NCBI RefSeq assembly: GCF_900187385.1
Contig: NZ_FYEY01000001.1
Span: forward strand, 2,852,001 to 2,916,000
Origin: Streptomyces sp. 2114.4
Lineage (GTDB): Bacteria > Actinomycetota > Actinomycetes > Streptomycetales > Streptomycetaceae
Length of the DNA stretch: 64,000 nt
Reading direction: 5' to 3'
A program made the position numbers and the translations under genes. Positions within the stretch are counted from its first letter, which is position 1. Every line of letters starts with the position of its first letter. Positions 36,609 through 47,520 of this stretch are shown piece by piece. The notes beneath the pieces were generated by a model, which was given only the letters and a program-made list of their open reading frames with translations, had not been told where the DNA came from and ran no database searches.

Positions 36609-37973
36609 TCAGAAGAGCTTTCCGGGGTTGAGGATTCCCAGCGGGTCGAAGACGCCCTTGATGCCACGCTGCAACTCCAGTCCCACCGGCCCCAGTTCGC
36701 GCGCCAGCCACTCCTTCTTCAGGACGCCGACGCCGTGCTCCCCGGTGATGGTGCCGCCCAGTTGCAGGCCGAGCGCCATGATGGCGTCGAAGGACTCCCG
36801 GGCCCGGCGGGACTCGTCGGGGTCCGCGGCGTCGAAGCAGACCGTGGGGTGGGTGTTGCCGTCCCCCGCGTGCGCGCAGACACCGATGGTCAGGTCGTAC
36901 TTCTCGGCGATGGCGGCGGTGCCGTCGAGCAGTTCGGCGAGCCGGGAGCGCGGTACGCACACATCGTCGATCATCATGGCGGATTTGACCCGCTCCAGCG
37001 CGGTCAGGGTCAGCCGGCGGGCCTGCAGCAGCAGGTCGGACTCGGCGGCGGTCTCGGCGGGCACCACCTCGGTGGCGCCGGCGGCGGTGCACAGCGCGCC
37101 GACGGCGGCGAGGTCGGCGGCCGGATCGGGGGTGTCGAAGGCGGCCAGCAGCAGCGCCTCGGTGCTGTCCGGGAGACCCATCTGCGCCATGGCGTTGACC
37201 GCGCGGATGCTCGTACGGTCCATCAGCTCCAGCAGCGACGGGGCGTGGCCGCGGGCCATGATCTCGCAGACCGCCTCGCAGGCGGCCGCGGTGGAGGGGA
37301 ACTCGGCGGCCAGCGCCAGCTGCGCGGGCGGCTCCGGCTTGAGGGCGAGCACGGCGCGTACGACGATGCCCAGGCTGCCCTCGGAGCCGACGAACAGCCG
37401 GGTGAGGTCGTAGCCCGCGACGCCCTTGGCGGTGCGCCGGCCGGTCGTCAGCAGCCGCCCGTCCGCGAGGACGACGTCCAGGCCGAGGACGTACTCGGCG
37501 GTGACCCCGTATTTGACGCAGCACAGGCCGCCGGAGGCGGTGCCGATGTTCCCGCCGATCGAGCACTGCTCCCAACTGGAGGGATCGGGCGGGTAGTAGA
37601 GGCCGTGCTCGTTCACCGCGCGGGACAGCACGGCGTTGATGACACCGGGTTCGACCACCGCGATCCGGTCGACAGGGTTGATCTCGATGATCCGGTCCAT
37701 CTTGACCAGCGAGAGCACCAGGCAGCCGTCGGAGGCGTTGGCGGCGCCCGACAGACCCGTGCGCGCGCCCTGCGGGACGACCGGGACCCGCAGTTCCGTG
37801 GCCGTCCGCATGATGTGCTGGACCTGCTCGACGGTGCGCGGCAGCACGACCACGGCCGGCGTCCCGGCCTCGCAGAAGCTCGCCATGTCGTTGGCGTAGG
37901 AGCCGGTCACATCGGGGTCGGTGAGAATTGCTTCCCCCGGGAGCCCGGCGCGCAGACGTGCGATGAGGTCCAT
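36609..37973 (-). CDS. FAD-linked oxidase, glycolate/lactate oxidase (GlcD) type
   Basis: A 454-residue VAO-fold flavoenzyme that oxidises 2-hydroxy acids such as glycolate or D-lactate. VPVVPQGARTGLSGAANASD and SWEQCSIGGNIGTASGGLCC are the FAD-binding signatures, and GYDLTRLFVGSEGSLGIVV follows. The C-terminal FAD-oxidase region includes HAGDGNTHPTVCF (metal-binding His) and GEHGVGVLKKEWL, ending FDPLGILNPGKLF. The ATG at 37973 is conserved. It stands beside hppD in the same direction, 65 bases downstream. Confidence 0.93.
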   Translation of the reverse strand: MDLIARLRAGLPGEAILTDPDVTGSYANDMASFCEAGTPAVVVLPRTVEQVQHIMRTATELRVPVVPQGARTGLSGAANASDGCLVLSLVKMDRIIEINPVDRIAVVEPGVINAVLSRAVNEHGLYYPPDPSSWEQCSIGGNIGTASGGLCCVKYGVTAEYVLGLDVVLADGRLLTTGRRTAKGVAGYDLTRLFVGSEGSLGIVVRAVLALKPEPPAQLALAAEFPSTAAACEAVCEIMARGHAPSLLELMDRTSIRAVNAMAQMGLPDSTEALLLAAFDTPDPAADLAAVGALCTAAGATEVVPAETAAESDLLLQARRLTLTALERVKSAMMIDDVCVPRSRLAELLDGTAAIAEKYDLTIGVCAHAGDGNTHPTVCFDAADPDESRRARESFDAIMALGLQLGGTITGEHGVGVLKKEWLARELGPVGLELQRGIKGVFDPLGILNPGKLF

Positions 37974-38037
37974 GGACCCAGCCTCGCACTCGTGGCCCCT
38001 GCACGAAAGATCCCGGGGAAGCGACCCGCCGCACCGC

Positions 38038-39327
<1,290 letters not shown>

Positions 39328-39795
39328 ATGGCGATCGATCATTTGGACGGGGCGCTGCTGGAACTGCTCGCCGAGGAGCCGCGGATCGGCGTGCTGGAGG
39401 CGTCCCGGCGGCTGGGGGTGGCCCGCGGGACGGTCCAGGCCAGGCTCGACCGGCTTCAGTCGAATGGAGTGATCCGGGGCTTCGGACCGGATGTGGACCC
39501 GGCCGCCCTCGGATATCCGGTGACCGCATTCGCGACGCTGGAGATCAAACAAGGGCAAGGAAACGACGTACGTGCCCACTTGACGACCGTTCCCGAGGTG
39601 CTGGAGCTGCATACAACGACGGGACACGGGGACATGCTCTGCAGGCTCGTCGCACGGTCCAACGCCGATCTACAGCGGGTGATCGACCGGGTTGTGGGCT
39701 TTGATGGGATCGTGCGGGCATCAACGGCAATCGTCATGGAAAATCCGGTTCCGTTGCGGATCGTCCCGCTGGTGAAACAGGCATCGGCAGACTGA
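39328..39795 (+). CDS. Lrp/AsnC family transcriptional regulator
   Basis: A 155-residue regulator. The N-terminal winged helix is DHLDGALLELLAEEPRIGVL through GVARGTVQARLDRLQSNGVI (about residues 4-52); the C-terminal RAM ligand-binding domain contains PVTAFATLEIKQG and GHGDMLCRLVA. It is divergent from hppD, suggesting control of tyrosine catabolism or autoregulation. I prefer ATG 39328 to GTG 39319. Four importer genes follow in the same direction, 13 bases away, and may share its transcript. Confidence 0.92.
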   Translation: MAIDHLDGALLELLAEEPRIGVLEASRRLGVARGTVQARLDRLQSNGVIRGFGPDVDPAALGYPVTAFATLEIKQGQGNDVRAHLTTVPEVLELHTTTGHGDMLCRLVARSNADLQRVIDRVVGFDGIVRASTAIVMENPVPLRIVPLVKQASAD

Positions 39796-39808
39796 CCGAG
39801 GAGACCGA

Positions 39809-40456
39809 GTGAGCTTCTGGGAGTACGTCGGCACCCGGCACGCCCAGCTGCTGACGGACACGTATCAGCACGCCAGCGCCGTCTTCCAGTGCATGGTGCT
39901 GGCCACCCTGCTGGGCGTCTTCATCGGCGTGGTGACCTACCGCAGCGAATGGGCGGGCAACCTCGCCACCACCTCGACCGCCACCATCCTGACCATCCCG
40001 TCCCTGGCCCTGATCGGTCTGCTGATCCCGATCGTCGGCCTGGGCGTTCCCCCGACGGTGATCGCGCTGACCCTGTACGGGCTGCTCCCGGTGGTCCGCA
40101 ACGCCATCGTCGGGCTGCGCGGGGTGGATCCGGACCTGGTCGACGCCGCCAACGGCATCGGGATGTCCCGCACCGCCCGGCTCTTCCGCGTCGAACTGCC
40201 GCTGGCCTGGCCGCCCATCCTCACCGGCATCCGGGTCGCCACCCAGATGCTGATGGGCATCGCCGCCATCGCCGCGTTCGCCTCCGGCCCCGGCCTGGGC
40301 AACGAGATCTTCCGCGGGATCGCCTCGCTGGGCAGCGCCAACTCCCTCAACCAGGTGCTCTCCGGCACCCTCGGGATCGCCATCCTCGCCCTTCTCTTCG
40401 ACGCCGCCTACGTCCTGATCGGACGCCTGACCATCTCCAGGGGGATCCGTGCCTGA
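39809..40456 (+). CDS. Osmoprotectant-type ABC permease 1
   Basis: A 215-residue OpuC/ProW-type permease, with about five helices. The EAA-like loop is VDAANGIGMSRTARLFRVEL PLAWPPILTGIRVAT. The start is GTG at 39809 behind ACCGAGGAG. It overlaps the ATPase start by eight bases. With the next three genes it forms an importer for quaternary-amine osmoprotectants such as glycine betaine, choline or related compounds. The substrate is inferred from the family only. Confidence 0.92.
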   Translation: MSFWEYVGTRHAQLLTDTYQHASAVFQCMVLATLLGVFIGVVTYRSEWAGNLATTSTATILTIPSLALIGLLIPIVGLGVPPTVIALTLYGLLPVVRNAIVGLRGVDPDLVDAANGIGMSRTARLFRVELPLAWPPILTGIRVATQMLMGIAAIAAFASGPGLGNEIFRGIASLGSANSLNQVLSGTLGIAILALLFDAAYVLIGRLTISRGIRA

Positions 40457-41687
40457 GACGCCCGAGAACGCTGCCGCCTCCGGTGCGAGCATCCAGCTGG
40501 AGAACCTGACGAAGATCTACCAGGGGAACCCCGTCCCCGCGGTGGACAACGTCAACATGGAGATCAAGGCCGGCGAGATCGTGATCCTCGTGGGGCCCTC
40601 GGGCTGCGGCAAGTCCACCTGCCTGAAGATGATCAACAGGCTGATCGAACCGAGCTCCGGACGGATCCGGATCGGCGACGAGGACGTCACCGACATGGAC
40701 CCGGTCAAGCTGCGCCGCAAGATCGGCTACGCCATCCAGGCGTCCGGCCTCTTCCCGCACATGACCGTCGCCCAGAACATCGCCCTGGTCCCGAAGATGA
40801 TCGGCTGGTCCCAGGCGAAGACCAAGAACCGGGTCGAGGAGATGCTCGACCTGGTCGGCCTGGACCCGCGCGAGTTCCACGGCCGCTATCCGCGCCAGCT
40901 CTCCGGCGGCCAGCAGCAGCGCGTCGGGGTGGCCCGTGCCCTCGCCGCCGACCCGCCCGTCCTGCTGATGGACGAGCCGTTCGGCGCGGTCGACCCGATC
41001 ACCCGCGACCACCTCCAGGACGAGCTGATCCGGCTCCAGCACGAACTGCACAAGACCATCTGCTTCGTCACCCACGACTTCGACGAGGCCATCAAGATCG
41101 GCGACCGGATCGCGGTGCTCCGCGAGCGCTCGCACATCGCCCAGTTCGACACCCCCGAGGCCATCCTCACCAACCCGTCCGACGACTTCGTCTCCGGCTT
41201 CGTGGGCGCCGGGGCGGCGCTCAAGCGGCTCAACCTGACCCGGGTACGGGACGTGGGCGTGGTCGACTTCCCCACGGCCAGGACCGATGACCCGCTGGAG
41301 TCCATCTTCGACCAGGTCCGCTCCGGCTCCCACAACGAACTGCTGCTGCTGGATCCCAACCGCCGCCCGTACAAATGGCTGCGCCGCGGCGATCTGGCCC
41401 TGGCCAAGGAGTCGCTGGCGCGGGCCGGGACGCCGGTACAGCACACCGTGACCCGGGACGCGACGCTGCGCGACGCGCTGGAGGCGGTGCTCACCGACAG
41501 CGCGGGCCGGGTCGCGGTCACCGGGCGGCGCGGCGAGTACATCGGCGTGGTCGACATGGAGACGCTGATGAACAACGTCCAGGACCTGCTGGAGGCGGAC
41601 CGGATGGAGGCCCTGGAGCACCAGCACCAGCTCCGGGAGCTGCGCGCCCGCCAGACGCAGCTGGAACAGGAAGGCCTGGAGGCATGA
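40449..41687 (+). CDS. Osmoprotectant-type ABC ATPase with CBS domains
   Basis: A 412-residue ATPase of the OpuCA/ProV family. Walker A is VGPSGCGKST near residue 52, the signature RQLSGGQQQRVGVARAL near 150, Walker B PPVLLMDEPFGAVDPITRD near 170, and the switch region CFVTHDFDEAIKIGDR. The C-terminal 120 residues form two CBS-like units (VQHTVTRDATLRDALEAVLT, GRRGEYIGVVDMETLMNN), which in OpuA-type systems sense ionic strength. GTG start at 40449, ATGA overlap with the next permease. Confidence 0.93.
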   Translation: MPETPENAAASGASIQLENLTKIYQGNPVPAVDNVNMEIKAGEIVILVGPSGCGKSTCLKMINRLIEPSSGRIRIGDEDVTDMDPVKLRRKIGYAIQASGLFPHMTVAQNIALVPKMIGWSQAKTKNRVEEMLDLVGLDPREFHGRYPRQLSGGQQQRVGVARALAADPPVLLMDEPFGAVDPITRDHLQDELIRLQHELHKTICFVTHDFDEAIKIGDRIAVLRERSHIAQFDTPEAILTNPSDDFVSGFVGAGAALKRLNLTRVRDVGVVDFPTARTDDPLESIFDQVRSGSHNELLLLDPNRRPYKWLRRGDLALAKESLARAGTPVQHTVTRDATLRDALEAVLTDSAGRVAVTGRRGEYIGVVDMETLMNNVQDLLEADRMEALEHQHQLRELRARQTQLEQEGLEA

Positions 41688-42565
41688 GCCCGCGCGACGG
41701 GAGCAGCCCGCGGCACGGTGAGCACCCGAGCGACCACGAGGGCTTCGCGCTGCGGGACGACGTCGAGATGCGGGAGCGGGAGGGCGCGGCCGGTGAGGCG
41801 CCGGTCCCGTCCGCCGCCAAGGGACGCCGCCGGATCAGCTGGCAGAAGTGGACCTTCATGCCGGCCTTCCTGGTCCTCGCGCTGCTCGCCACCTGGCTGT
41901 GGTTCCGCGGCGCCCGCCTGGACTCCATCGCCCACCAGGCGGTCGACAACGGCAAGGTGTGGCTGGCGCTGCGGCAGCACATCCAGCTCACCGCCATCTC
42001 CACCTTCTTCGTACTGATCATCGCGATCCCCCTGGGCATCGCGCTGACCCGGTCCAAGCTGCGCCGGGCCACCCCCCTGGCCATGGCCTTCGCCAACCTC
42101 GGGCAGGCCGTCCCGGCGCTGGGTCTGCTGATCCTGCTGGTCATCTGGCTGGGCATCGGGCCCCGTTCGGCGATCGTCGGCATGGTCATCTACGCCGTGC
42201 TGCCGGTCCTCGCCAACACCATCGCCGGGCTTCGCGGCATCGAGCCGACGCTGACCGAGGCCGCCCGCGGCATCGGGATGTCCCCCACGGGTGTGCTCAC
42301 CAAGGTCGAACTCCCGCTGGCCGTACCGCTGATCCTGGCCGGCGTCCGTACCGCGCTGGTGCTGAACGTCGGCACCGCGACGCTGGCCACCTTCGGCGGG
42401 GGCGGTGGCCTCGGTGACCTGATCTCGGCGGGCATCGTCACCCAGCGCATGCCCGTCCTGATCCTCGGCTCGGTGCTCACCGTGGCGCTGGCCCTGCTGG
42501 TCGAATGGCTGGCGTCGCTGGCCGAGCTGCTGCTGCGGCCGCGCGGACTGGAGGCGACGGAATGA
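41684..42565 (+). CDS. Osmoprotectant-type ABC permease 2
   Basis: A 293-residue permease with a charged N-terminal cytoplasmic segment of about 55 residues, unusual in length. Six or so helices follow, with the loop LTEAARGIGMSPTGVLTKVE LPLAVPLILAGVRT. ATG at 41684 overlaps the ATPase stop (ATGA), and its stop overlaps the binding-protein ATG in the same way. It should pair with the first permease as a heterodimer. Confidence 0.92.
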   Translation: MSPRDGSSPRHGEHPSDHEGFALRDDVEMREREGAAGEAPVPSAAKGRRRISWQKWTFMPAFLVLALLATWLWFRGARLDSIAHQAVDNGKVWLALRQHIQLTAISTFFVLIIAIPLGIALTRSKLRRATPLAMAFANLGQAVPALGLLILLVIWLGIGPRSAIVGMVIYAVLPVLANTIAGLRGIEPTLTEAARGIGMSPTGVLTKVELPLAVPLILAGVRTALVLNVGTATLATFGGGGGLGDLISAGIVTQRMPVLILGSVLTVALALLVEWLASLAELLLRPRGLEATE

Positions 42566-43572
42566 GGACTCCCCCGCGTGAGGCCCCCCGCCGCCCCGGA
42601 AGACGCCGGGGCGCCCGCTTCCTCGTCGTCCTGCTCGCCACCGTGCTCAGCTCATGCGGCCTGGTCAGCGGCAGTGCGATGAGCGACAACGTGCTGCCGG
42701 GGCCGAAGGCCGGCTACCCGGGCCGCCCGCTCAGCGGGGCCCAGCTCACCGTGACCTCGAAGGAGTTCACCGAGCAGATCATCCTCGGCCAGATGATGGG
42801 CATCGTCTTCGAGGCGGCCGGTGCCAAGGTCATCGACAAGACCAGCATCCAGGGGTCGATCGGCGCCCGGGAGGCCGTCAAGTCCGGCACCGCGGACGCC
42901 GCGTACGAGTACACCGGCACGGGCTGGATCACCTACCTCGGCCACACCAAGCCGATCGTCAACCCCTACCAGCAGTGGAAGGCGGTCCGCGCCGAGGACC
43001 GGAAGAACGGCATCGTCTGGCTGCCGGCCTCGACGCTGAACAACACCTACGCGCTGGCGCTGAACACCGCGAACTGGAAGAAACTGGGCGTGCGCACCCT
43101 CTCGCAGGTGGCGGCGCTGTCCCACAAGAATCCCGGCGCCGTGACGATGTGTGTGGAGAACGAGTTCGCCACCCGCAACGACGGCCTGCCGGGCATGGCG
43201 CGGGCGTACGGCATGAACGTGCCGTCGGCCAACATCCGCAAGATGACCGGCGGCGTCGTCTACACCGAGACGCAGAAGGGCACCTGCGCGTTCGGCGAGG
43301 TCTTCACCACCGACGGCCGGATCAAGGCGATGCATCTGCACGTCCTCGCCGACGACAAGCACTTCTTCCCCAACTACAACGTGGCCCCCGAGATCAACGC
43401 CGAGGCCCTGAAGAAGTACCCGGCGATGGCCAAGGTCCTGGCCCCGGTCACCAAGGCCCTCAACAACACGGTCGCCCAGGAGCTCAACCGCAAGGTCGAC
43501 GTGGACGGCGAGGACCCGCACGAGGTCGCGAAGGACTGGCTGATCCGGGAGGGGTTCATCAAGGAGGGGTGA
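42562..43572 (+). CDS. Osmoprotectant-binding lipoprotein
   Basis: A 336-residue extracytoplasmic substrate-binding protein of the OpuAC/OpuCC class. The signal region is basic (RRPGRRRGARFLVVLLATVL) with lipobox LSSC near residue 32. The mature part has QLTVTSKEFTEQIILGQMMG and GSIGAREAVKSGTADAAYEYTGTGW, both typical of the glycine betaine/choline-binding group with its aromatic cage residues. Start ATG 42562 is coupled to the permease (ATGA). Substrate not fixed by sequence. Confidence 0.92.
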   Translation: MRTPPREAPRRPGRRRGARFLVVLLATVLSSCGLVSGSAMSDNVLPGPKAGYPGRPLSGAQLTVTSKEFTEQIILGQMMGIVFEAAGAKVIDKTSIQGSIGAREAVKSGTADAAYEYTGTGWITYLGHTKPIVNPYQQWKAVRAEDRKNGIVWLPASTLNNTYALALNTANWKKLGVRTLSQVAALSHKNPGAVTMCVENEFATRNDGLPGMARAYGMNVPSANIRKMTGGVVYTETQKGTCAFGEVFTTDGRIKAMHLHVLADDKHFFPNYNVAPEINAEALKKYPAMAKVLAPVTKALNNTVAQELNRKVDVDGEDPHEVAKDWLIREGFIKEG

Positions 43573-43604
43573 GGTACGGAACGCCCCCGGGGGGCAGGGG
43601 CCGC

Positions 43605-44384
43605 TCAGCAGCTGGGCAGCTTGCCGCCGGTCCGCAGGGCCTTGAGGGCGTCCACCGCGCCGTCGAGCGTCGTGACCGGGATCAGCCGCATCCCCTTCGG
43701 CAGCTCCGCCTGCGCGTCGGCGCACTCCTTGCGCGGGACCAGGAAGACCGAGGCGCCGTCGCGGTGTGCGGCCTGCGTCTTCAGCGGGACCCCGCCCACC
43801 GCGCCGACCTTCCCGCCGGCGGTGATGGTCCCCGTACCGGCGATGGTGCGCCCGCCGGTCAGGTCGTGGCCCGCGCCGTCGCCGTCCAGCCTGTCGACGA
43901 TGCCGAGGGCGAACATCAGCCCGGCGCTGGGACCGCCGACGTCCGCGAGGCTCAGCTTGACCTTGATGTCCTTGGCGGACTTGCCGAGCTGCCCGAGCGC
44001 GGCGCTGGTGGCGGTGTCCTGGGACTGCTCCATCTGCCGGGCGTTGTGCTCGGCGATCTCCTCGGTGTTGTTGCCCACCGGGTAGACCGCCTCCCGCGGC
44101 ATCACGGCCTCGTCCGTACGGAACCAGCCCTCGATGATGTCCGGCAGGTGGACGGAGGCGTCCGGTCCGGTGGCGACGATCGAGGTCATCCGCAGCTGTC
44201 CGCTCGTCTTACGGGTCCCGGCGCCGGTGATGGTGATCACCGGTTTGCCCTTGTCGTTGCCGAGGACGTTCGCCGTCATGCCGGGATAGGCGACGGCGAA
44301 CGGCAGCGGGGCGAGGACCGCCGTGAGGACGAGGGCCAGGACAAGGGCGGAGCAGAGCGCCAGGGCACGGGTGCGTGAGGACAC
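43605..44384 (-). CDS. Membrane-anchored Lon-like (S16) protease lacking PDZ
   Basis: A 259-residue extracytoplasmic protease. One N-terminal helix (ALCSALVLALVLTAVLAPL) is followed by a YlbL-like N-domain (QLRMTSIVATG, VMPREAVYPVGNNTEEI, ARQMEQSQDTATSAALGQLG). The Lon catalytic domain has GGPSAGLMFALGIVD with the catalytic Ser near residue 154 and GGVPLKTQAAHRDGAS with the Lys near 201. YlbL/SdrC-type proteins usually carry a PDZ domain before the catalytic part; here about 15 residues join the two. Convergent with the importer operon. Confidence 0.88.
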   Translation of the reverse strand: MSSRTRALALCSALVLALVLTAVLAPLPFAVAYPGMTANVLGNDKGKPVITITGAGTRKTSGQLRMTSIVATGPDASVHLPDIIEGWFRTDEAVMPREAVYPVGNNTEEIAEHNARQMEQSQDTATSAALGQLGKSAKDIKVKLSLADVGGPSAGLMFALGIVDRLDGDGAGHDLTGGRTIAGTGTITAGGKVGAVGGVPLKTQAAHRDGASVFLVPRKECADAQAELPKGMRLIPVTTLDGAVDALKALRTGGKLPSC

Positions 44385-44513
44385 CCCGCCAGCCTAATTG
44401 ACCCCCGCATCACTAGGGCCGTGAGGCGCTGCGGCCTCACCACACGGCCACCGCCCCTTCACACCCTGTGGCCTCGGCCGTCCCCTGGGCCCGTCTTCAC
44501 CGTCCCGTCCGCC

Positions 44514-45155
44514 TCAGCGCAGCGCCTCCGACACCTCCCGGGCCGCGTCGACCACCCGCGGTCCGATCCGCTCGCCCACGGTGTCCGAGAGCAGCACCAC
44601 GCCCACGCTGCCCTCGATGCCGCTCACCCCGAGCAGCGGTGCCGCCGCGCCGCTCGCCCCGGCCTCCAACTCCCCGTGGGTCAGGGCGAGTCCGGCGTCC
44701 TGGAGGCGGCCCTGCCGGGCCTTGAGGATCGCCCGTCCTGCGGCCCCCCGGTCCAGCGGATGACGGAAGCCCGCCCGGTAGGCCACGTGGTAATCGGTCC
44801 AGGTCGGCTCCACCACGGCGACGGCCAGCGCTTCCGTGCCGTCGACGAGGGTGAGGTGCGCGGTGGCCCCCACGTCCTCGGCGAGCGACCGCAGCGCGGG
44901 CAGCGCCGCCTCCCTGACCAGCGGATGCACCTGCCGGCCCAGGCGCAGCACGCCCAGGCCGACCCGGGCGCGGCCGCCGAGGTCGCGGCGGACCAGAGCG
45001 TGCTGCTCCAGCGTGGCCAGCAGGCGGTAGACCACCGTGCGGTTGACGCCGAGCTTGTGGGAGAGCTCGGTGACGGTCAGCCCATGGTCGGTGTCGGCAA
45101 GCAGTTTGAGGACGCGCAGCCCTCGGTCGAGGGTCTGGGAGGTCTCTGCGGTCAC
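44514..45155 (-). CDS. IclR family transcriptional regulator
   Basis: A 213-residue regulator, shorter than the usual 250. The N-terminal winged helix TLDRGLRVLKLLADTDHGLT VTELSHKLGVNRTVVYRLLA is complete, and the C-terminal effector domain is present but short (AHLTLVDGTEALAVAVVEP, FRHPLDRGAAGRAILKARQG, GIEGSVGVVLL). GTG at 45155 has AGGAGG upstream. No catabolic gene next to it, so the target is unknown. Confidence 0.9.
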   Translation of the reverse strand: MTAETSQTLDRGLRVLKLLADTDHGLTVTELSHKLGVNRTVVYRLLATLEQHALVRRDLGGRARVGLGVLRLGRQVHPLVREAALPALRSLAEDVGATAHLTLVDGTEALAVAVVEPTWTDYHVAYRAGFRHPLDRGAAGRAILKARQGRLQDAGLALTHGELEAGASGAAAPLLGVSGIEGSVGVVLLSDTVGERIGPRVVDAAREVSEALR

Positions 45156-45541
45156 GACGCCTCCTGGGTGAGTGGCGGCCCTCGGACGCGACGCGCTGCG
45201 AGTCCCGGAGCAGCGCGCGCTAGAGGCCGCCGGCCGCATGGCACCGGCTGCGCTCCGCGGCGGCGCTGCCACGGGGCGTGTGCGTGACCGGGACAGTAGC
45301 GAGCCGGTCCGGTAAGCGGAAGAGTCCGTCCAGAATCCGGGCTTTCCCGCCCGGAATGTCCCTGTAGGTCCGTCCGAGCGCCCTGGGGTGTTTCAGGGAG
45401 GGCTACAGAGCCGTCCGGGCGGTGCGGGCGGAAGCGACGGAGCGGGGCCGCCGCCGGCCGCGGCGCGCCGCGCCGGAAACGACGGCGGGGGCGGCGCGCC
45501 GCACACCGGCACACCGCCCCCGCCACAGGCCCCGCGCGGAC
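45156..45541. other. Gene-free region with hairpin
   Basis: 386 bases between helicase stop and IclR start, both minus strand, so it holds the IclR promoter. GGCGGGGGCGG (45484) pairs with CCGCCCCCGCC (45514), a likely helicase terminator. The rest is GC-rich and low in information. No gene seen. Confidence 0.5.
45484..45524 (-). terminator. Likely terminator of helicase gene
   Basis: An 11-bp GC stem with a 19-base loop, 18 bases past the helicase stop on the minus strand. It lacks a U-run, as is common in high-GC actinomycetes. Confidence 0.6.
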
Positions 45542-47338
45542 TCACTTCATCCGCGTGGCCCACTCCCGTACCTTCTTGATCCGCTCACCCAGCTGCCCGG
45601 CGGTGGCCTCCGCGCTCGGCGGCCCGCCGCACACCCGCCGCAGCTCGGTGTGGATCACGCCGTGCGGCTTCCCGCTCTGGTGGACATACGCCCCCACCAG
45701 CGTGTTCAGCTGCTTCCTGAGCTCCAGCAGCTCCTTGTGCGTGACCACGGGCCGCCGCTCGGCCGGCAGCTCCAGCAGGTCCGCCTCCGCGTCCGGCCGC
45801 TTCTTGCTGTGCGCGATCTGCCGGGCCTGCCGCTTCTGCAGCAGCATCTGCACCTGGTCCGGCTCCAGCAGCCCGGGGATGCCGAGGTAGTCCTGCTCCT
45901 CCTCGCTGCCCGCATGGGCCTGCATCCCGAACTCGGCACCGTCGTAGAGCACCCGGTCGAAGACCGCCTCCGACTCCAGCGCCTCGAACGAGAACTGCTC
46001 CTGCTCGCCGGTGTCCTCGTCCTGCTCCTTGTTCGCCTCCTCCATCTCCTTCTCGGATTCGGCGTACGGGTCCTCCTCCCCGTCCTTCTTCGGCTTGTCC
46101 AGGACGTGGTCGCGCTCGACCTCCATCTCGTTGGCGAAGCCGAGCAGCATCGGGACGGTGGGCAGGAAGACCGAGGCGGTCTCGCCGCGCTTGCGGGAGC
46201 GCACGAAACGCCCGACGGCCTGCGCGAAGAACAGCGGCGTCGAGATGGTGGTGGCGTACACCCCGACCGCCAGCCGCGGCACGTCGACGCCCTCGGACAC
46301 CATCCGGACCGCGACCATCCAGCGGTCCTGGGAGTGCGCGAAGTCGTCGATGCGCTGGGAGGCCCCGGAGTCGTCGGACAGCACCAGCGTGGCGCCCTCC
46401 CCGGTGATCTCCCGGATCAGCTTGGCGTACGCCCGCGCCTGCTCCTGGTCGGAGGCGATCACCAGCGCCCCGGCGTCCGGGATGGACTTGCGCACCTCGC
46501 TCAGCCGCTGGTCGGCGGCGCGCAGCACATTCGGCATCCACTCGCCGCGCGGGTCCAGCGCGGTACGCCAGGCCTGCGAGACCGCGTCCTTGGTCATCGG
46601 CTCGCCGAGCCGGGCCGCGATCTCGTCGCCCGCCTTGGTCCGCCAGCGCATATTGCCGCTGTACGAGAGGAAGATGACCGGCCGGACGACGCCGTCGCCG
46701 AGCGCGTTGCCGTAGCCGTAGGTGTAGTCGGCCGAGGAGCGCCGGATGCCGTCGTTGCCCTCCTCGTACGTCACGAACGGGATCGGGTTGGTGTCGGACC
46801 GGAAGGGCGTACCGGTCAGCGCGAGCCGCCGGGTGGCAGGCTCGAAGGCCTCCAGGCACGCCTCGCCCCAGGACTTCGAGTCACCGGCGTGGTGGATCTC
46901 GTCGAGGATCACCAGCGTCTTGCGCTGCTCGATCCGGTTGCGGTGCAGCATGGGCCGTACGCCCACACCGGCATAGGTCACCGCGACGCCGTGGTACTCG
47001 CGGCCCAGCGGCCCCGCGCTGTACTCCGGGTCGAGCTTGATCCCCAGCCGGGCCGCCGCCTCGGCCCACTGCTTCTTCAGGTGCTCGGTCGGCGCGACGA
47101 CCGTCACCTGCTGCACGACGTGGTGGTGCAGCATCCACGAGGCGAGCGTGAGCGCGAACGTCGTCTTGCCGGCTCCGGGCGTCGCGACGGCGAGGAAGTC
47201 TCTGGGCTGTGCCTGGATGTAGCGGTCCATGGCCGCCTGCTGCCAGGCACGCAGCTTGTTCGCGGTACCCCAAGGGGCCCGTCCCGGGAAGGCCGGGGAC
47301 AGGTGATGGTTATTGGTGGCGCTGGTGGTGGTAGTCAC
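45542..47338 (-). CDS. DEAD/DEAH-box (superfamily 2) helicase
   Basis: A 598-residue nucleic-acid-dependent ATPase. Motif I is ATPGAGKTTFAL near residue 52, Ia VVAPTEHLKKQWAEAAARL, II ILDEIHHAG near 147, III LALTGTPFRSDTNPIPF, and VI QAVGRFVRSRKRGETASVFL near 380. The region 415-455 is highly acidic with Glu/Asp runs (PKKDGEEDPYAESEKEM), and the C-terminus is helical. It resembles the ComF/Rad25-like group of bacterial helicases with unknown target. Complete and well conserved. Repair or RNA role is inference. Confidence 0.93.
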   Translation of the reverse strand: MTTTTSATNNHHLSPAFPGRAPWGTANKLRAWQQAAMDRYIQAQPRDFLAVATPGAGKTTFALTLASWMLHHHVVQQVTVVAPTEHLKKQWAEAAARLGIKLDPEYSAGPLGREYHGVAVTYAGVGVRPMLHRNRIEQRKTLVILDEIHHAGDSKSWGEACLEAFEPATRRLALTGTPFRSDTNPIPFVTYEEGNDGIRRSSADYTYGYGNALGDGVVRPVIFLSYSGNMRWRTKAGDEIAARLGEPMTKDAVSQAWRTALDPRGEWMPNVLRAADQRLSEVRKSIPDAGALVIASDQEQARAYAKLIREITGEGATLVLSDDSGASQRIDDFAHSQDRWMVAVRMVSEGVDVPRLAVGVYATTISTPLFFAQAVGRFVRSRKRGETASVFLPTVPMLLGFANEMEVERDHVLDKPKKDGEEDPYAESEKEMEEANKEQDEDTGEQEQFSFEALESEAVFDRVLYDGAEFGMQAHAGSEEEQDYLGIPGLLEPDQVQMLLQKRQARQIAHSKKRPDAEADLLELPAERRPVVTHKELLELRKQLNTLVGAYVHQSGKPHGVIHTELRRVCGGPPSAEATAGQLGERIKKVREWATRMK

Positions 47339-47520
47339 GGTCTCCGTCGGCTGAACTCGGCGATCGGCAACCGCGTCAGCCTACCCGTGCAGCGGTTCAC
47401 GCCCCCGGGTTACGGCACCGGCTCACCCTGGGGTGGGACCGAGGTCACATTCGCCGGCCGGCCCCTGACGACGGTGGATCCGCAGGTGGGAACGGTGTGG
47501 CGGGTGCCGGCGCGGCGCCC

